Made by a program: the position numbers and the translations under genes
Part shown: piece by piece, positions 6,669 through 12,512 of the stretch
Layout of the letters: every line of letters begins with the position of its first letter
Numbering within the stretch: the stretch's first letter is position 1
Assembly: GCA_023230665.1 (NCBI GenBank)
Contig: JALNWY010000073.1
Span: 1-13,813, forward strand
Source of the DNA: Deltaproteobacteria bacterium
Lineage (GTDB): Bacteria; Desulfobacterota; Desulfomonilia; UBA1062
Direction of reading: 5' to 3'
DNA: 13,813 bases
Notes under the pieces: model-generated
What the model saw: the letters and a program-made list of their open reading frames with translations, nothing else
What the model was told of the DNA's origin: nothing
Databases searched by the model: none

Positions 6669-7064
6669 TCAGTCCTCTTTGGTCCGGGACTGGAGCTCTT
6701 CGATCTGCTGCCGTATTCCCTTCAGGGCATCCTCGAAGTACGCTGCCTGATTCTTCAGCGTCTCAAGCTCGGTTGCGCCGACCATCGGGGCGCCGGCGGC
6801 CGGGTACGGATGGGGCCCCGCGCCCCATGCCGGCCAGCCTGTGGTTGCGCGCTGCCAGCCGGCCAACCCGGTAGCGTAAAAGCGGTTGCGCCATCCGCGG
6901 CCGCCTCTGCCGAAGCCGCGACCCCGCCCTCGACCCCTGGTTCTGAAGCCGTCCGGGTAAGCTGGATTCGCATACCCCGGCACGTTATAGCCTGCACAAA
7001 AACCAGCCGCCCGTCCTGTCATCGGGCCCATACCGAATGGTCCTGTCCTGTCTCCACCTGGCAT
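6669..7064 (-). CDS. DUF5320 family protein
   Basis: The 131-residue product starts at ATG 7062-7064 with AAAGGAGA nine bases upstream; a longer frame back to 7172 overlaps the previous gene and lacks family sequence. The N-terminus MPGGDRTGPFGMGPMTGRAAGFCAGY is the hallmark of DUF5320, a small family commonly found next to NifX/ORP-like genes. The middle is an Arg/Gly-rich repeat region (RGRGRGRGFGRGGRGW), then a Trp/Pro/Ala-rich stretch. The C-terminus (ELETLKNQAAYFEDALKGIRQQIEELQSRTKED) is a likely coiled coil. Biochemical role unknown. The shared C-terminal helix with the protein at 9283-9564 suggests oligomerisation, perhaps of the two with each other. It lies 55 bp downstream of the small NifX-like gene. 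Confidence 0.85.
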   Translation of the reverse strand: MPGGDRTGPFGMGPMTGRAAGFCAGYNVPGYANPAYPDGFRTRGRGRGRGFGRGGRGWRNRFYATGLAGWQRATTGWPAWGAGPHPYPAAGAPMVGATELETLKNQAAYFEDALKGIRQQIEELQSRTKED

Positions 7065-7119
7065 AATACATTCTCCTTTCCAAGGAAGCATACGCTCCCA
7101 TTGCTTTTTGGCCTTTGCG

Positions 7120-7500
7120 TCAGTTCCGTCCCCTGCGGTTCCGGCGCCGGCGCCTTTTTCTTCCCGCGACACAGCCCGGCATCAGGAGACGGCCGTCTTC
7201 CAGGCTCCCCTGCAGAAAGGCTGCGACCACATCGTCCAGATTGCCGCAGATGAATCCTACGGTACGGACCCCTGCGGCAGCCAGAGCTGTTTCCATCTGC
7301 CGGGAGAGCGCCCCGCAGATGAGTATGTCCACGCCGAGCGCAAGAACCTCTCCCGCACGGCGGAATGGTTCCCGGCTGACCAGGGCTCTGCGCTCCCTGT
7401 TGGTTTCCCGCCCGCAATCGATATCGATCAGACAGAGGCTGTTCGAAAAATCGAAGACCGGCGACAACTTGTCTTGGCAGTGGGCAATCGCAATCCTCAT
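7120..7500 (-). CDS. Small NifX-like protein with arginine-rich C-terminus
   Basis: The 126-residue product begins MRIAIAHCQDKLSPVFDFSNSLCLIDID, the standard N-terminus of the dinitrogenase iron-molybdenum cofactor family, and keeps the internal GVDILICGALSRQMETALAAAGV segment. It ends in a strongly basic tail (RKRRRRRNRRGRN) of the kind seen in other small members after a MPGC motif. It is the first gene of the long minus operon. The ATG at 7498-7500 matches the family N-terminus but has no Shine-Dalgarno, and the predicted sigma-54 transcript would begin only about five bases upstream, so translation may be nearly leaderless. Function is inferred from the family: binding or carrying a metal cluster or its precursor. 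Cys8, Cys23, Cys63 and Cys85 are possible ligands. Confidence 0.87.
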   Translation of the reverse strand: MRIAIAHCQDKLSPVFDFSNSLCLIDIDCGRETNRERRALVSREPFRRAGEVLALGVDILICGALSRQMETALAAAGVRTVGFICGNLDDVVAAFLQGSLEDGRLLMPGCVAGRKRRRRRNRRGRN

Positions 7501-7516
7501 GACACGAGATGCTGAA

Positions 7517-7531
7517 GCAAGGATGATACCA
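7517..7531 (-). promoter_or_regulatory. Candidate sigma-54 promoter of the ORP-like minus operon
   Basis: On the minus strand TGGTATC-ATCC-TTGC keeps the GG and GC doublets with the required ten-base spacing and a perfect TTGC -12 element; the -24 element is weaker (TGGTAT for TGGCAC). Predicted transcription start is near 7505, just before the ATG at 7500. Two activator-like inverted repeats lie 76 and 109 bp upstream. Confidence 0.6.
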
Positions 7532-7606
7532 TTTATGACAAGCCATGGTTTTTTCGAAATATTCAGTTCTTCTCTGTGTATTTTTCAGGGAATGGCCGTA
7601 TATAGT

Positions 7607-7621
7607 ATTGCATTATGCAAT
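7607..7621. promoter_or_regulatory. Activator site 1: perfect palindrome ATTGCAT-T-ATGCAAT
   Basis: A perfect 7-1-7 inverted repeat contains the TGCA-N3-TGCA core. It is centred at 7614, 32 bp (about three helical turns) from site 2. It lies upstream of the minus-strand sigma-54 promoter and overlaps a candidate -35 box (TTGCAT, 7608-7613) of the regulator gene. Probable binding site of the PAS/sigma-54 regulator encoded next door. Confidence 0.6.
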
Positions 7622-7636
7622 TGATTAGTTTATATT
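7608..7636 (+). promoter_or_regulatory. Candidate sigma-70 promoter of the sigma-54 regulator gene
   Basis: TTGCAT (7608-7613), a 17-base spacer and TATATT (7631-7636, one mismatch to TATAAT) form a possible -35/-10 promoter. The -35 box is poor (three of six). Transcription would start near 7643. Both ends coincide with the two inverted repeats, so binding of the regulator could repress its own gene. Confidence 0.4.
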
Positions 7637-7639
7637 ACA

Positions 7640-7652
7640 GTGCATATTGCAC
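7640..7652. promoter_or_regulatory. Activator site 2: GTGCA-TAT-TGCAC inverted repeat
   Basis: A perfect 5-3-5 inverted repeat with the same TGCA-N3-TGCA core as the repeats at 7607-7621 and 9035-9047. It begins only 19 bases before the preferred ATG of the regulator and overlaps the predicted transcription start, consistent with a dual role in activation of the divergent operon and self-repression. Confidence 0.6.
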
Positions 7653-7670
7653 GTTCATAAGGTGGCAGAG

Positions 7671-9032
7671 ATGAGTGACAGGTCAGAGAAAAGCCGCCAA
7701 GAGGTTATCCTGGATTCGATCAACGAGGGTGTTTTCACCATAGACCGTGACTGGAGGATCACCTCGTTCAACCGTGCGGCCGAGCGCATTACCGGGATCT
7801 CGCGTAATGACGCGGTCGGCCGGGCCTGCAGCGACGTGTTTCATGCGAGCATCTGCGAGAACGAGTGCGCCCTGAAACGAACCCTGGAGAGCGGCAAACC
7901 GGTCGTGAACGCCACTGCGCACATCGTCACCAACCAGGGCATGCGCGTGCCCATCCGTATCTCGGCCGCGATTCTCAAAGACGACCACGGCCGTGTCATC
8001 GGCGGGGTGGAGACCTTTCAGGACCTGAGCCAGGTGGAGCAGCTCCGCAAAGAGCTCAAGGCCCGGTACACCTTCGAGGACATCGTGGGGCGCAGCCCGG
8101 CCATGATGAGCCTCTTTGAGATCCTGCCCCGGATCGCCGAGAGCAGCAGCACGGTGCTGATCCAGGGGCCAAGCGGTACAGGGAAAGAGCTGTTCGCCCG
8201 CGCCATTCACACCCTGTCTGCCCGCAGGAGAAAACGCTTTGTTGCGGTGAACTGCGCTGCCCTGCCGGATGCGCTGCTGGAAAGCGAGCTGTTCGGCTAC
8301 AAGGCAGGCGCCTTCACGGGTGCCAGGCGCGACCATCCGGGCCGGTTCATGCTTGCGCACCGGGGCACGATTTTTCTCGATGAGATCGGCGATATCTCTC
8401 CCGCTCTGCAGGTGCGGCTGCTCAGGGTACTGCAGGAGCGGGTCGTGGAACCACTGGGATCGGTCGAGCCCGTGCCCGTAGATGTGCGTGTCGTGGCAGC
8501 GACGAACCGCGATCTCGCCGGGCTCGTCCGCGACGGCCAGTTCCGCGAAGACCTGTACTACCGCGTCCGGGTCGTGCTTCTCGATCTTCCCGGCCTGAAG
8601 CAGCGGCGCGAGGACATACCCCTGCTGGCGGACCACTGTGTGGCGAAATTCAACCGCTTGCAGGGCAGAGACATAACCGGGCTTTCTCCCGAGGTCATGT
8701 CGCGCCTGATGGAGTACGACTTTCCCGGCAATGTGCGCGAGCTCGAGAATATCATCGAGCAGGCATTCGTCCTGTGCAGGGGCGGTATCATCGAGATGCA
8801 TCACCTCCCGCCCGAGCTGCGGCCGGCGGCATCGTCCGGGGACGATACCCTCGGATCGCTGAGCATTCAGGCCATGGAGAAGAACCTCATCGTCGAGACC
8901 TTGCGGCGTTATCGCGGAAACCGTAAGAAAGCCGCACAGGATCTGGGCATTAACACCAGCACGCTGTATCGGAAGATCAAGGCGCTCCGGATCGAAGCGC
9001 CTGAAACCGACGGACGGGCCAGCCGGAACTAA
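7671..9032 (+). CDS. PAS-domain sigma-54-dependent transcriptional activator (OrpR-like)
   Basis: ATG 7671 is preferred (453 residues) because AAGGTGG lies at 7659-7665; a TTG at 7647 would give eight more. Residues 10-120 form a PAS domain with three cysteines, C-x8-C-x3-C (Cys53, Cys62, Cys66). The AAA+ domain follows, with Walker A GPSGTGKE (166-173), the sigma-54 contact loop GAFTGA (213-218), Walker B TIFLDE (233-238) and the DFPGNVRELENIIEQA segment. A Fis-type helix-turn-helix (about 414-439) ends the protein. In Desulfovibrio vulgaris the cognate regulator OrpR, encoded within the divergent orp operons, activates them with sigma-54 and is reported to sense redox through an Fe-S cluster in its PAS domain (recalled literature). 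The cysteines and the divergent layout here fit the same role. Confidence 0.93.
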   Translation: MSDRSEKSRQEVILDSINEGVFTIDRDWRITSFNRAAERITGISRNDAVGRACSDVFHASICENECALKRTLESGKPVVNATAHIVTNQGMRVPIRISAAILKDDHGRVIGGVETFQDLSQVEQLRKELKARYTFEDIVGRSPAMMSLFEILPRIAESSSTVLIQGPSGTGKELFARAIHTLSARRRKRFVAVNCAALPDALLESELFGYKAGAFTGARRDHPGRFMLAHRGTIFLDEIGDISPALQVRLLRVLQERVVEPLGSVEPVPVDVRVVAATNRDLAGLVRDGQFREDLYYRVRVVLLDLPGLKQRREDIPLLADHCVAKFNRLQGRDITGLSPEVMSRLMEYDFPGNVRELENIIEQAFVLCRGGIIEMHHLPPELRPAASSGDDTLGSLSIQAMEKNLIVETLRRYRGNRKKAAQDLGINTSTLYRKIKALRIEAPETDGRASRN

Positions 9033-9034
9033 CC

Positions 9035-9047
9035 GTGCATTCTGCAA
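9035..9047. promoter_or_regulatory. Activator site 3: GTGCA-TTC-TGCAA inverted repeat
   Basis: Third copy of the TGCA-N3-TGCA core, starting three bases after the stop codon of the regulator gene. It lies 116 bp upstream of the -24 element at 9163, a typical distance for an enhancer-binding protein site. Confidence 0.55.
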
Positions 9048-9162
9048 GCCATCAGGAGCGGTCTTCCACGGTAATAAAACCTGGTCTCCGGGGTGAAATC
9101 GTTTTCAATCAGCCGGACTTTGCGTTTTCCTACGGCATGATCCGGACAGTCTCTCGCTAAAA

Positions 9163-9178
9163 TGGCACAATCCGTGCT
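9163..9178 (+). promoter_or_regulatory. Sigma-54 (-24/-12) promoter for the second DUF5320 gene
   Basis: TGGCACA-ATCC-GTGCT has the GG and GC doublets at exact ten-base spacing and closely resembles the promoter at 1841-1856 (TGGCACG-TTTT-GTGCT). Transcription would start near 9189, giving a leader of about 94 bases before the ATG at 9283. Confidence 0.75.
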
Positions 9179-9282
9179 TTGATTACCGGCAGGACCGCAG
9201 AGAGTAATGCCTGCAGCGCGAAACGACCCGGGTGCCGGGTGTCGGATCAGGCCTCTGCGGTCCGGAAAGAAAGGGGGAAGAC

Positions 9283-9564
9283 ATGCCGCAATTGGACGGA
9301 ACAGGGCCTAGGGGCGAAGGACCCATGACTGGGAGGGCACAGGGATATTGTATACTGAAGGTTCCTCAAACACCGCAGGAGCCCGCGACCGGTTTTGTCG
9401 GGGTGCAGGGCGCTGCCGTGACAACAGCGCCGTTTTCCCCGAAGCAAAGACAGCTCTTGCACCTGAAGGCACAGGCTGCATACATGGAGAATGCACTGCA
9501 GCTCATCAGCCGCCGCATCGATTATCTGGAGAGTCTCCGCACGGGAGGAGGAGAGGGTTCCTAG
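9283..9564 (+). CDS. DUF5320 family protein (second copy)
   Basis: The 93-residue product begins MPQLDGTGPRGEGPMTGRAQGYC, the DUF5320 N-terminal signature shared with the protein at 6669-7064 (MPGGDRTGPFGMGPMTGRAAGFC). The ATG at 9283 has AAGGGGG five bases upstream; an upstream in-frame start at 9232 adds residues without family similarity. The C-terminus (LHLKAQAAYMENALQLISRRIDYLESL) resembles the C-terminal helix of the other copy (LKNQAAYFEDALKGIRQQIEEL), suggesting a shared coiled-coil contact. It lacks the Arg/Gly-rich middle of its relative. It has its own sigma-54 promoter with a regulator-type inverted repeat upstream, so it is a likely single-gene member of the same regulon. Molecular function unknown. 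Confidence 0.82.
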   Translation: MPQLDGTGPRGEGPMTGRAQGYCILKVPQTPQEPATGFVGVQGAAVTTAPFSPKQRQLLHLKAQAAYMENALQLISRRIDYLESLRTGGGEGS

Positions 9565-9576
9565 GGCACCCTCTCC
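9550..9576. terminator. Hairpin between convergent genes, possible bidirectional transcription stop
   Basis: A perfect 9-bp stem (GGAGAGGGT at 9550-9558, ACCCTCTCC at 9568-9576) spans the stop codon of the DUF5320 gene, in the 46-bp gap before the convergent DUF1847 gene. There is no T-run on either side, so it may act with Rho or as a 3' stabiliser. Confidence 0.4.
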
Positions 9577-9610
9577 AGAACAAACCCCGAGCCCGAGACC
9601 GTCAGCCTGC

Positions 9611-10354
9611 TCAGTCGAGCCTGACCTTCGGGACCCCGGTCAGGTTGTGCCCGGGGGCGTTCAGCCTGCTGTAATAGGGGCTCTTGGAGAGGTACAGGGC
9701 GGCAAGCGGATTGTGTCCGAGCACGCGGTCCTTGACCGCGAGCACGGTGCACGGCACCCGGCATGAACGGAAGAAGAGCGTGTCGTGCCCGACACAGAGC
9801 CCGAGCAGAACCGCGAGATCGACCTCCTCTGCCTCCATGACCTCTGCCTGGGCGATCGGATTGCACATGGGCTCCATGAGATCGGGACCCATGATCTTCT
9901 CGCTGCCCTTTAGACCGATGTCCTCCTTGGGAACGCGGCCCACCTTGCAGTTAACCGATACGACTTCGAACCCCTTGTTTTCGAAGATCGAGGCAACCAT
10001 GCGCGCCTCTTCCCTGAGCCCCACGCAGAAGGCGATCCCGATCCGGGTGTACCCGCACTTGCGCGCGAACTCCAGGGTCTCCTCGATCCGCGTGATCCTG
10101 GTCCGGATTCCCGCGGCATCGAGCTCATAGCACTGAGACTCCTGCAGGGATGCCAGGCGGGCGAATTCCCGGACCCCGGGATGCTCATACGCATCGGACG
10201 CCCGGTCCATTGCCTCGGGAAAGCGGTGCATCGGGCAGAAGGCCGGCGCCTCCTCGACCGGAGGCATGGGTGCACCCGTGGGTATCAGCGGGTAGCAGAC
10301 TGTTCCGGGACACCGGGCGCAGGAACTCCTGATCTCTTTCTTTCCTTTGGTCAT
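9611..10354 (-). CDS. DUF1847 predicted metal-binding protein
   Basis: The 247-residue product starts at ATG 10352-10354 with AAAGGAGG six bases upstream. An N-terminal cysteine cluster (SSCARCPGTVCYP, Cys12/15/20, then AFCPMH, Cys40) and further cysteines in FCVGL, NCKVG, MCNPIAQ, LCVGHDTLF and SCRVPC match the DUF1847 (COG4887) family, annotated only as 'predicted metal-binding'. Segments such as YTRIGIAFCVGLREEARMV and VDLAVLLGLCVGHD are the most recognisable. At least eight cysteines suggest one or more Fe-S or zinc sites. It is monocistronic on the minus strand, behind a 226-bp upstream region with two overlapping dyads. Members occur mainly in anaerobes; the link to the ORP-like genes rests on position only. 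Confidence 0.82.
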   Translation of the reverse strand: MTKGKKEIRSSCARCPGTVCYPLIPTGAPMPPVEEAPAFCPMHRFPEAMDRASDAYEHPGVREFARLASLQESQCYELDAAGIRTRITRIEETLEFARKCGYTRIGIAFCVGLREEARMVASIFENKGFEVVSVNCKVGRVPKEDIGLKGSEKIMGPDLMEPMCNPIAQAEVMEAEEVDLAVLLGLCVGHDTLFFRSCRVPCTVLAVKDRVLGHNPLAALYLSKSPYYSRLNAPGHNLTGVPKVRLD

Positions 10355-10442
10355 GGCATCCTCCTTTCAATACACCAGCGCATATGTACAGGTGAAATCA
10401 CGCCGAAAACAGGCTGTTCCCGTACCTTGTGCGGAGAGGCTT

Positions 10443-10478
10443 ATGCCGGCCGGCATGACGAGACATATGACCGTCATG
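10443..10478. repeat. Overlapping dyads upstream of the DUF1847 gene, operator-like
   Basis: A perfect 14-base palindrome ATGCCGGCCGGCAT (10443-10456) overlaps a second inverted repeat, CATGACG (10454-10460) and CGTCATG (10472-10478) with an 11-base spacer. They lie about 90-125 bp upstream of the DUF1847 start and downstream of the preceding operon's stop, so they could be operator sites or RNA hairpins. A further repeat, GCCGGT-CAC-ACCGGC, is at 10534-10548. Confidence 0.4.
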
Positions 10479-10559
10479 ATTCCAAGGGATGCCCTGTCCA
10501 TGCTCCTTACCCCGCCAATGGATAGGCTCATCTGCCGGTCACACCGGCCCGGCATGCTT

Positions 10560-10591
10560 AAAAACTATGGAGCGATCTCTTTAGTGATCGC
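10560..10591 (-). terminator. Likely intrinsic terminator of the IscU-Mrp-NifX operon
   Basis: On the minus strand a 6-bp stem (GCGATC / GATCGC, 8-base loop, 10572-10591) spans the stop codon of the fusion gene and is followed after seven bases by a run of five T (10560-10564). The short stem and the gap before the T-run make it moderate rather than strong. Confidence 0.4.
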
Positions 10592-12278
10592 AGGTATTCT
10601 CGCCCAGTTCGATGGTGCCGGCGAGGAAGCTCTCAGCCAACTCTTCGGGAGTCTTTGACGGGGCACCGACGAGGACGCGGATACCGTTCTCGGAGAACAG
10701 ACTCTGGGCGCGCTGCCCCATACCGCCCGCGATAATGATGTTTGCGCCCTTGTCGGCAAGCCAGCGCGGCAGCACTCCGGGCTCGTGCGGAGGGGGTGTC
10801 AGGTCCTCCCTGTTCGTGATCTTCTTGGTCTCAGTGTCCACATCCACCAAGGCGAAGCGCTCACAGTGCCCGAAATGAAGGCACAGCTTCCCGTCTGCCA
10901 ATGGAACAGCTATTCGCATGGGTGTATCCTCCTTTTTGTTTTGTTTGGATTCATCAGTACCCGATGCCGTGGCCTCACGGATATTATCCGGGGTATGGGC
11001 CGGTATCGGACCGGTTTCGACGGATGCGATGATTTTTCGCATGATCGAGGCCGTGGGGCTGGCCGCATAGTGCTGAATGAATGCGCGGCCGGTGTCACAC
11101 GCCTCGGCAATGAGCGGGTCCACGGGAATGGAACCCAGATAGGGGACCCCCATGTCATGGGCGGTCATCTCCCCGCCTCCCTGGCGGAAGATCGGGGTTA
11201 CCTCGCCACACTTGGGGCACACGAAGCCGCTCATGTTCTCCACCACCCCGAGCACGGGAACCTTGAGCTGGTGACAGAAGCTGATGGATTTGCGGACATC
11301 GACAGAAGCTACTCGCTGCGGAGTGGTGACCACCAGCGCGCCGTCCACATCGCCCATGAGCTGAAAGACCGATAGCGGCTCGTCGCCGGTGCCCGGAGGC
11401 GAGTCGATGATGAGGTAATCGAGATCCCCCCAGGCCGCATCCGTGAGAAACTGCCGGATCGCGGTCATTTTCATGGGCCCTCTCCAGATCACGGCATCGT
11501 CCTGACTGCGAAGGAAGAACCCGATGGACAGGACCTTCAGCCCCTCCATTTCAATAGGCAGGAACTCTCCGTTCCCGCCACGGACATTCTGTCCCTCGAG
11601 CCCCAGCATGGTGGGCACGCTCGGGCCGTGAATATCCACGTCGAGCAGGCCCACTCTCTTGCCCGAGAGCATGAGCGACACAGCCATATTCACCGCCACT
11701 GTGCTCTTTCCGACACCTCCCTTTCCCGATATCACCACGATCTTGTGCTCGATCCGGCAGAGGCGCTCTGCGAGTCTTCTCCGGTTTTCGAAATCCTCGT
11801 CGCTCTCCCCCGGATGCCTCGACGAGGCAGAGCACCCGCTCCTGCTGCAGGAGTCGCATGTGCTTTTTTTTGCCTGCTCTCCGGGGTATGGCTCGTGACC
11901 CCGTCCCGCAGAGTCTCTGAGAGAAGCTTGCAGGGTGTTGACGGAGAGCAGCGCGCAGTGCTCACCTTCCTCGGGCAGATCTTCCAGTGCATCGAGGATG
12001 TCCTGCTGGCGGAGCTTCAGGGCCTCGCCAGGGGTTTTCCCTATGGCCAGGCAGGTTGTCATGCTGCCGCATGCAAGGGAATGGCCGCAGCCGTCGGTGG
12101 TGAACGATGCATGCTCCACCCTGTCGCCACGCACGAACACCCAGAAATCCATGGTGTCGCCGCAGGGGCCGGTGATACGCGCATGACCGGTGAATCCCTC
12201 CAGTGGTCCGTTGTTCCGCGGTTGTTTCCCGTGATCGGAAAATAGGGGCAGAGTTTTCCCGTTGCTGACAATTCCCAT
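10581..12278 (-). CDS. IscU/NifU-like scaffold - Mrp/NBP35 ATPase - NifX triple-domain fusion
   Basis: The 565-residue product starts at ATG 12276-12278 with AAGGAG six bases upstream. Residues 25-125 are an IscU/NifU-N-like scaffold with all three cluster cysteines in family context: Cys39 with Asp41 (GPCGDTM), Cys64 (TDGCGHS) and Cys108 (EHCALLS). Residues 140-425 are an Mrp/ApbC/NBP35 ATPase: a CDSCSRSGC cysteine cluster, Walker A SGKGGVGKS (184-192), IDSPPGTGDEPL (291-302) and the CPKC pair (354, 357) that holds a bridging [4Fe-4S] cluster in homologues. Residues 454-565 are a NifX/MTH1175-type domain (MRIAVPLADGKLCLHFGHCERF...). Mrp-NifX proteins are found in ORP clusters; the IscU part makes this a self-contained scaffold, carrier ATPase and acceptor. 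An internal Shine-Dalgarno precedes the NifX domain. Last gene of its operon, three bases after the zinc-ribbon gene. Confidence 0.93.
   Translation of the reverse strand: MGIVSNGKTLPLFSDHGKQPRNNGPLEGFTGHARITGPCGDTMDFWVFVRGDRVEHASFTTDGCGHSLACGSMTTCLAIGKTPGEALKLRQQDILDALEDLPEEGEHCALLSVNTLQASLRDSAGRGHEPYPGEQAKKSTCDSCSRSGCSASSRHPGESDEDFENRRRLAERLCRIEHKIVVISGKGGVGKSTVAVNMAVSLMLSGKRVGLLDVDIHGPSVPTMLGLEGQNVRGGNGEFLPIEMEGLKVLSIGFFLRSQDDAVIWRGPMKMTAIRQFLTDAAWGDLDYLIIDSPPGTGDEPLSVFQLMGDVDGALVVTTPQRVASVDVRKSISFCHQLKVPVLGVVENMSGFVCPKCGEVTPIFRQGGGEMTAHDMGVPYLGSIPVDPLIAEACDTGRAFIQHYAASPTASIMRKIIASVETGPIPAHTPDNIREATASGTDESKQNKKEDTPMRIAVPLADGKLCLHFGHCERFALVDVDTETKKITNREDLTPPPHEPGVLPRWLADKGANIIIAGGMGQRAQSLFSENGIRVLVGAPSKTPEELAESFLAGTIELGENTCDH
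10917..10935 (-). promoter_or_regulatory. Internal Shine-Dalgarno and ATG before the NifX domain of the fusion
   Basis: AAAGGAGG (10928-10935, minus strand) sits eight bases before the in-frame ATG at 10917-10919 (Met454), which begins the canonical NifX N-terminus MRIAVPL. No stop codon separates the domains. A free 112-residue NifX-like protein could be made from the same mRNA in addition to the fusion. Alternatively this is the relic of a once separate gene. Confidence 0.55.
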
Positions 12279-12281
12279 ATA

Positions 12282-12485
12282 TCACTCCTTCAAAGAGAAA
12301 GTTTTTTCCATATGTCCCGGACATCTCCGGCAGCCGGAGAGACTGGTTTTTTCTGTTCCGCCGGAGATCAGGCGCTTGAGCTCTCCGCTGCAATCAGGGC
12401 ACTGCCTGATCGGTTCATCGGTCATGGCCTGACGGTGGGTGAGACGAAGGCCGCATACCATGCACTCATATTCGTAGGTCGACAT
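12282..12485 (-). CDS. FmdB-type zinc-ribbon protein
   Basis: The 67-residue product begins MSTYEYECMVCG, the standard N-terminus of the FmdB regulatory zinc-ribbon family, with paired cysteines CMVC and CPDC as the zinc site and a later CRRC pair that may form a second site. The ATG at 12483-12485 is chosen for this family match; the frame extends to a GTG at 12501-12503. Neither start has a clear Shine-Dalgarno, and the ATG is buried in an inverted repeat. It lies between the TrmO gene and the triple fusion, three bases before the latter. FmdB was named from formamide/amide utilisation genes; in this operon it may act as a small zinc- or Fe-binding accessory or regulator, which is inferred. 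Confidence 0.8.
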   Translation of the reverse strand: MSTYEYECMVCGLRLTHRQAMTDEPIRQCPDCSGELKRLISGGTEKTSLSGCRRCPGHMEKTFSLKE

Positions 12486-12499
12486 CGCGGATCGCGATG
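12483..12499 (-). other. Hairpin covering the start codon of the zinc-ribbon gene
   Basis: CATCGCG-GAT-CGCGATG is a perfect 7-3-7 inverted repeat, one arm of which contains the ATG at 12483-12485. In mRNA it would hide the start codon. With only 27 bases between this ATG and the TrmO stop, ribosomes arriving from upstream could open it (translational coupling). Confidence 0.4.
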
Positions 12500-12512
12500 C
12501 CACTAGACAGGA

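Noticed and set aside
7065..7172. N-terminal extension of the DUF5320 gene at 6669 back to a start at 7172
   Set aside because: It overlaps the end of the NifX-like gene, has no family similarity, and the ATG at 7064 has a good Shine-Dalgarno and begins the DUF5320 signature.
7683..9047. 454-residue open frame on the minus strand opposite the sigma-54 regulator
   Set aside because: It is a shadow of a high-GC gene; the plus-strand frame has complete PAS, AAA+ and HTH domains.
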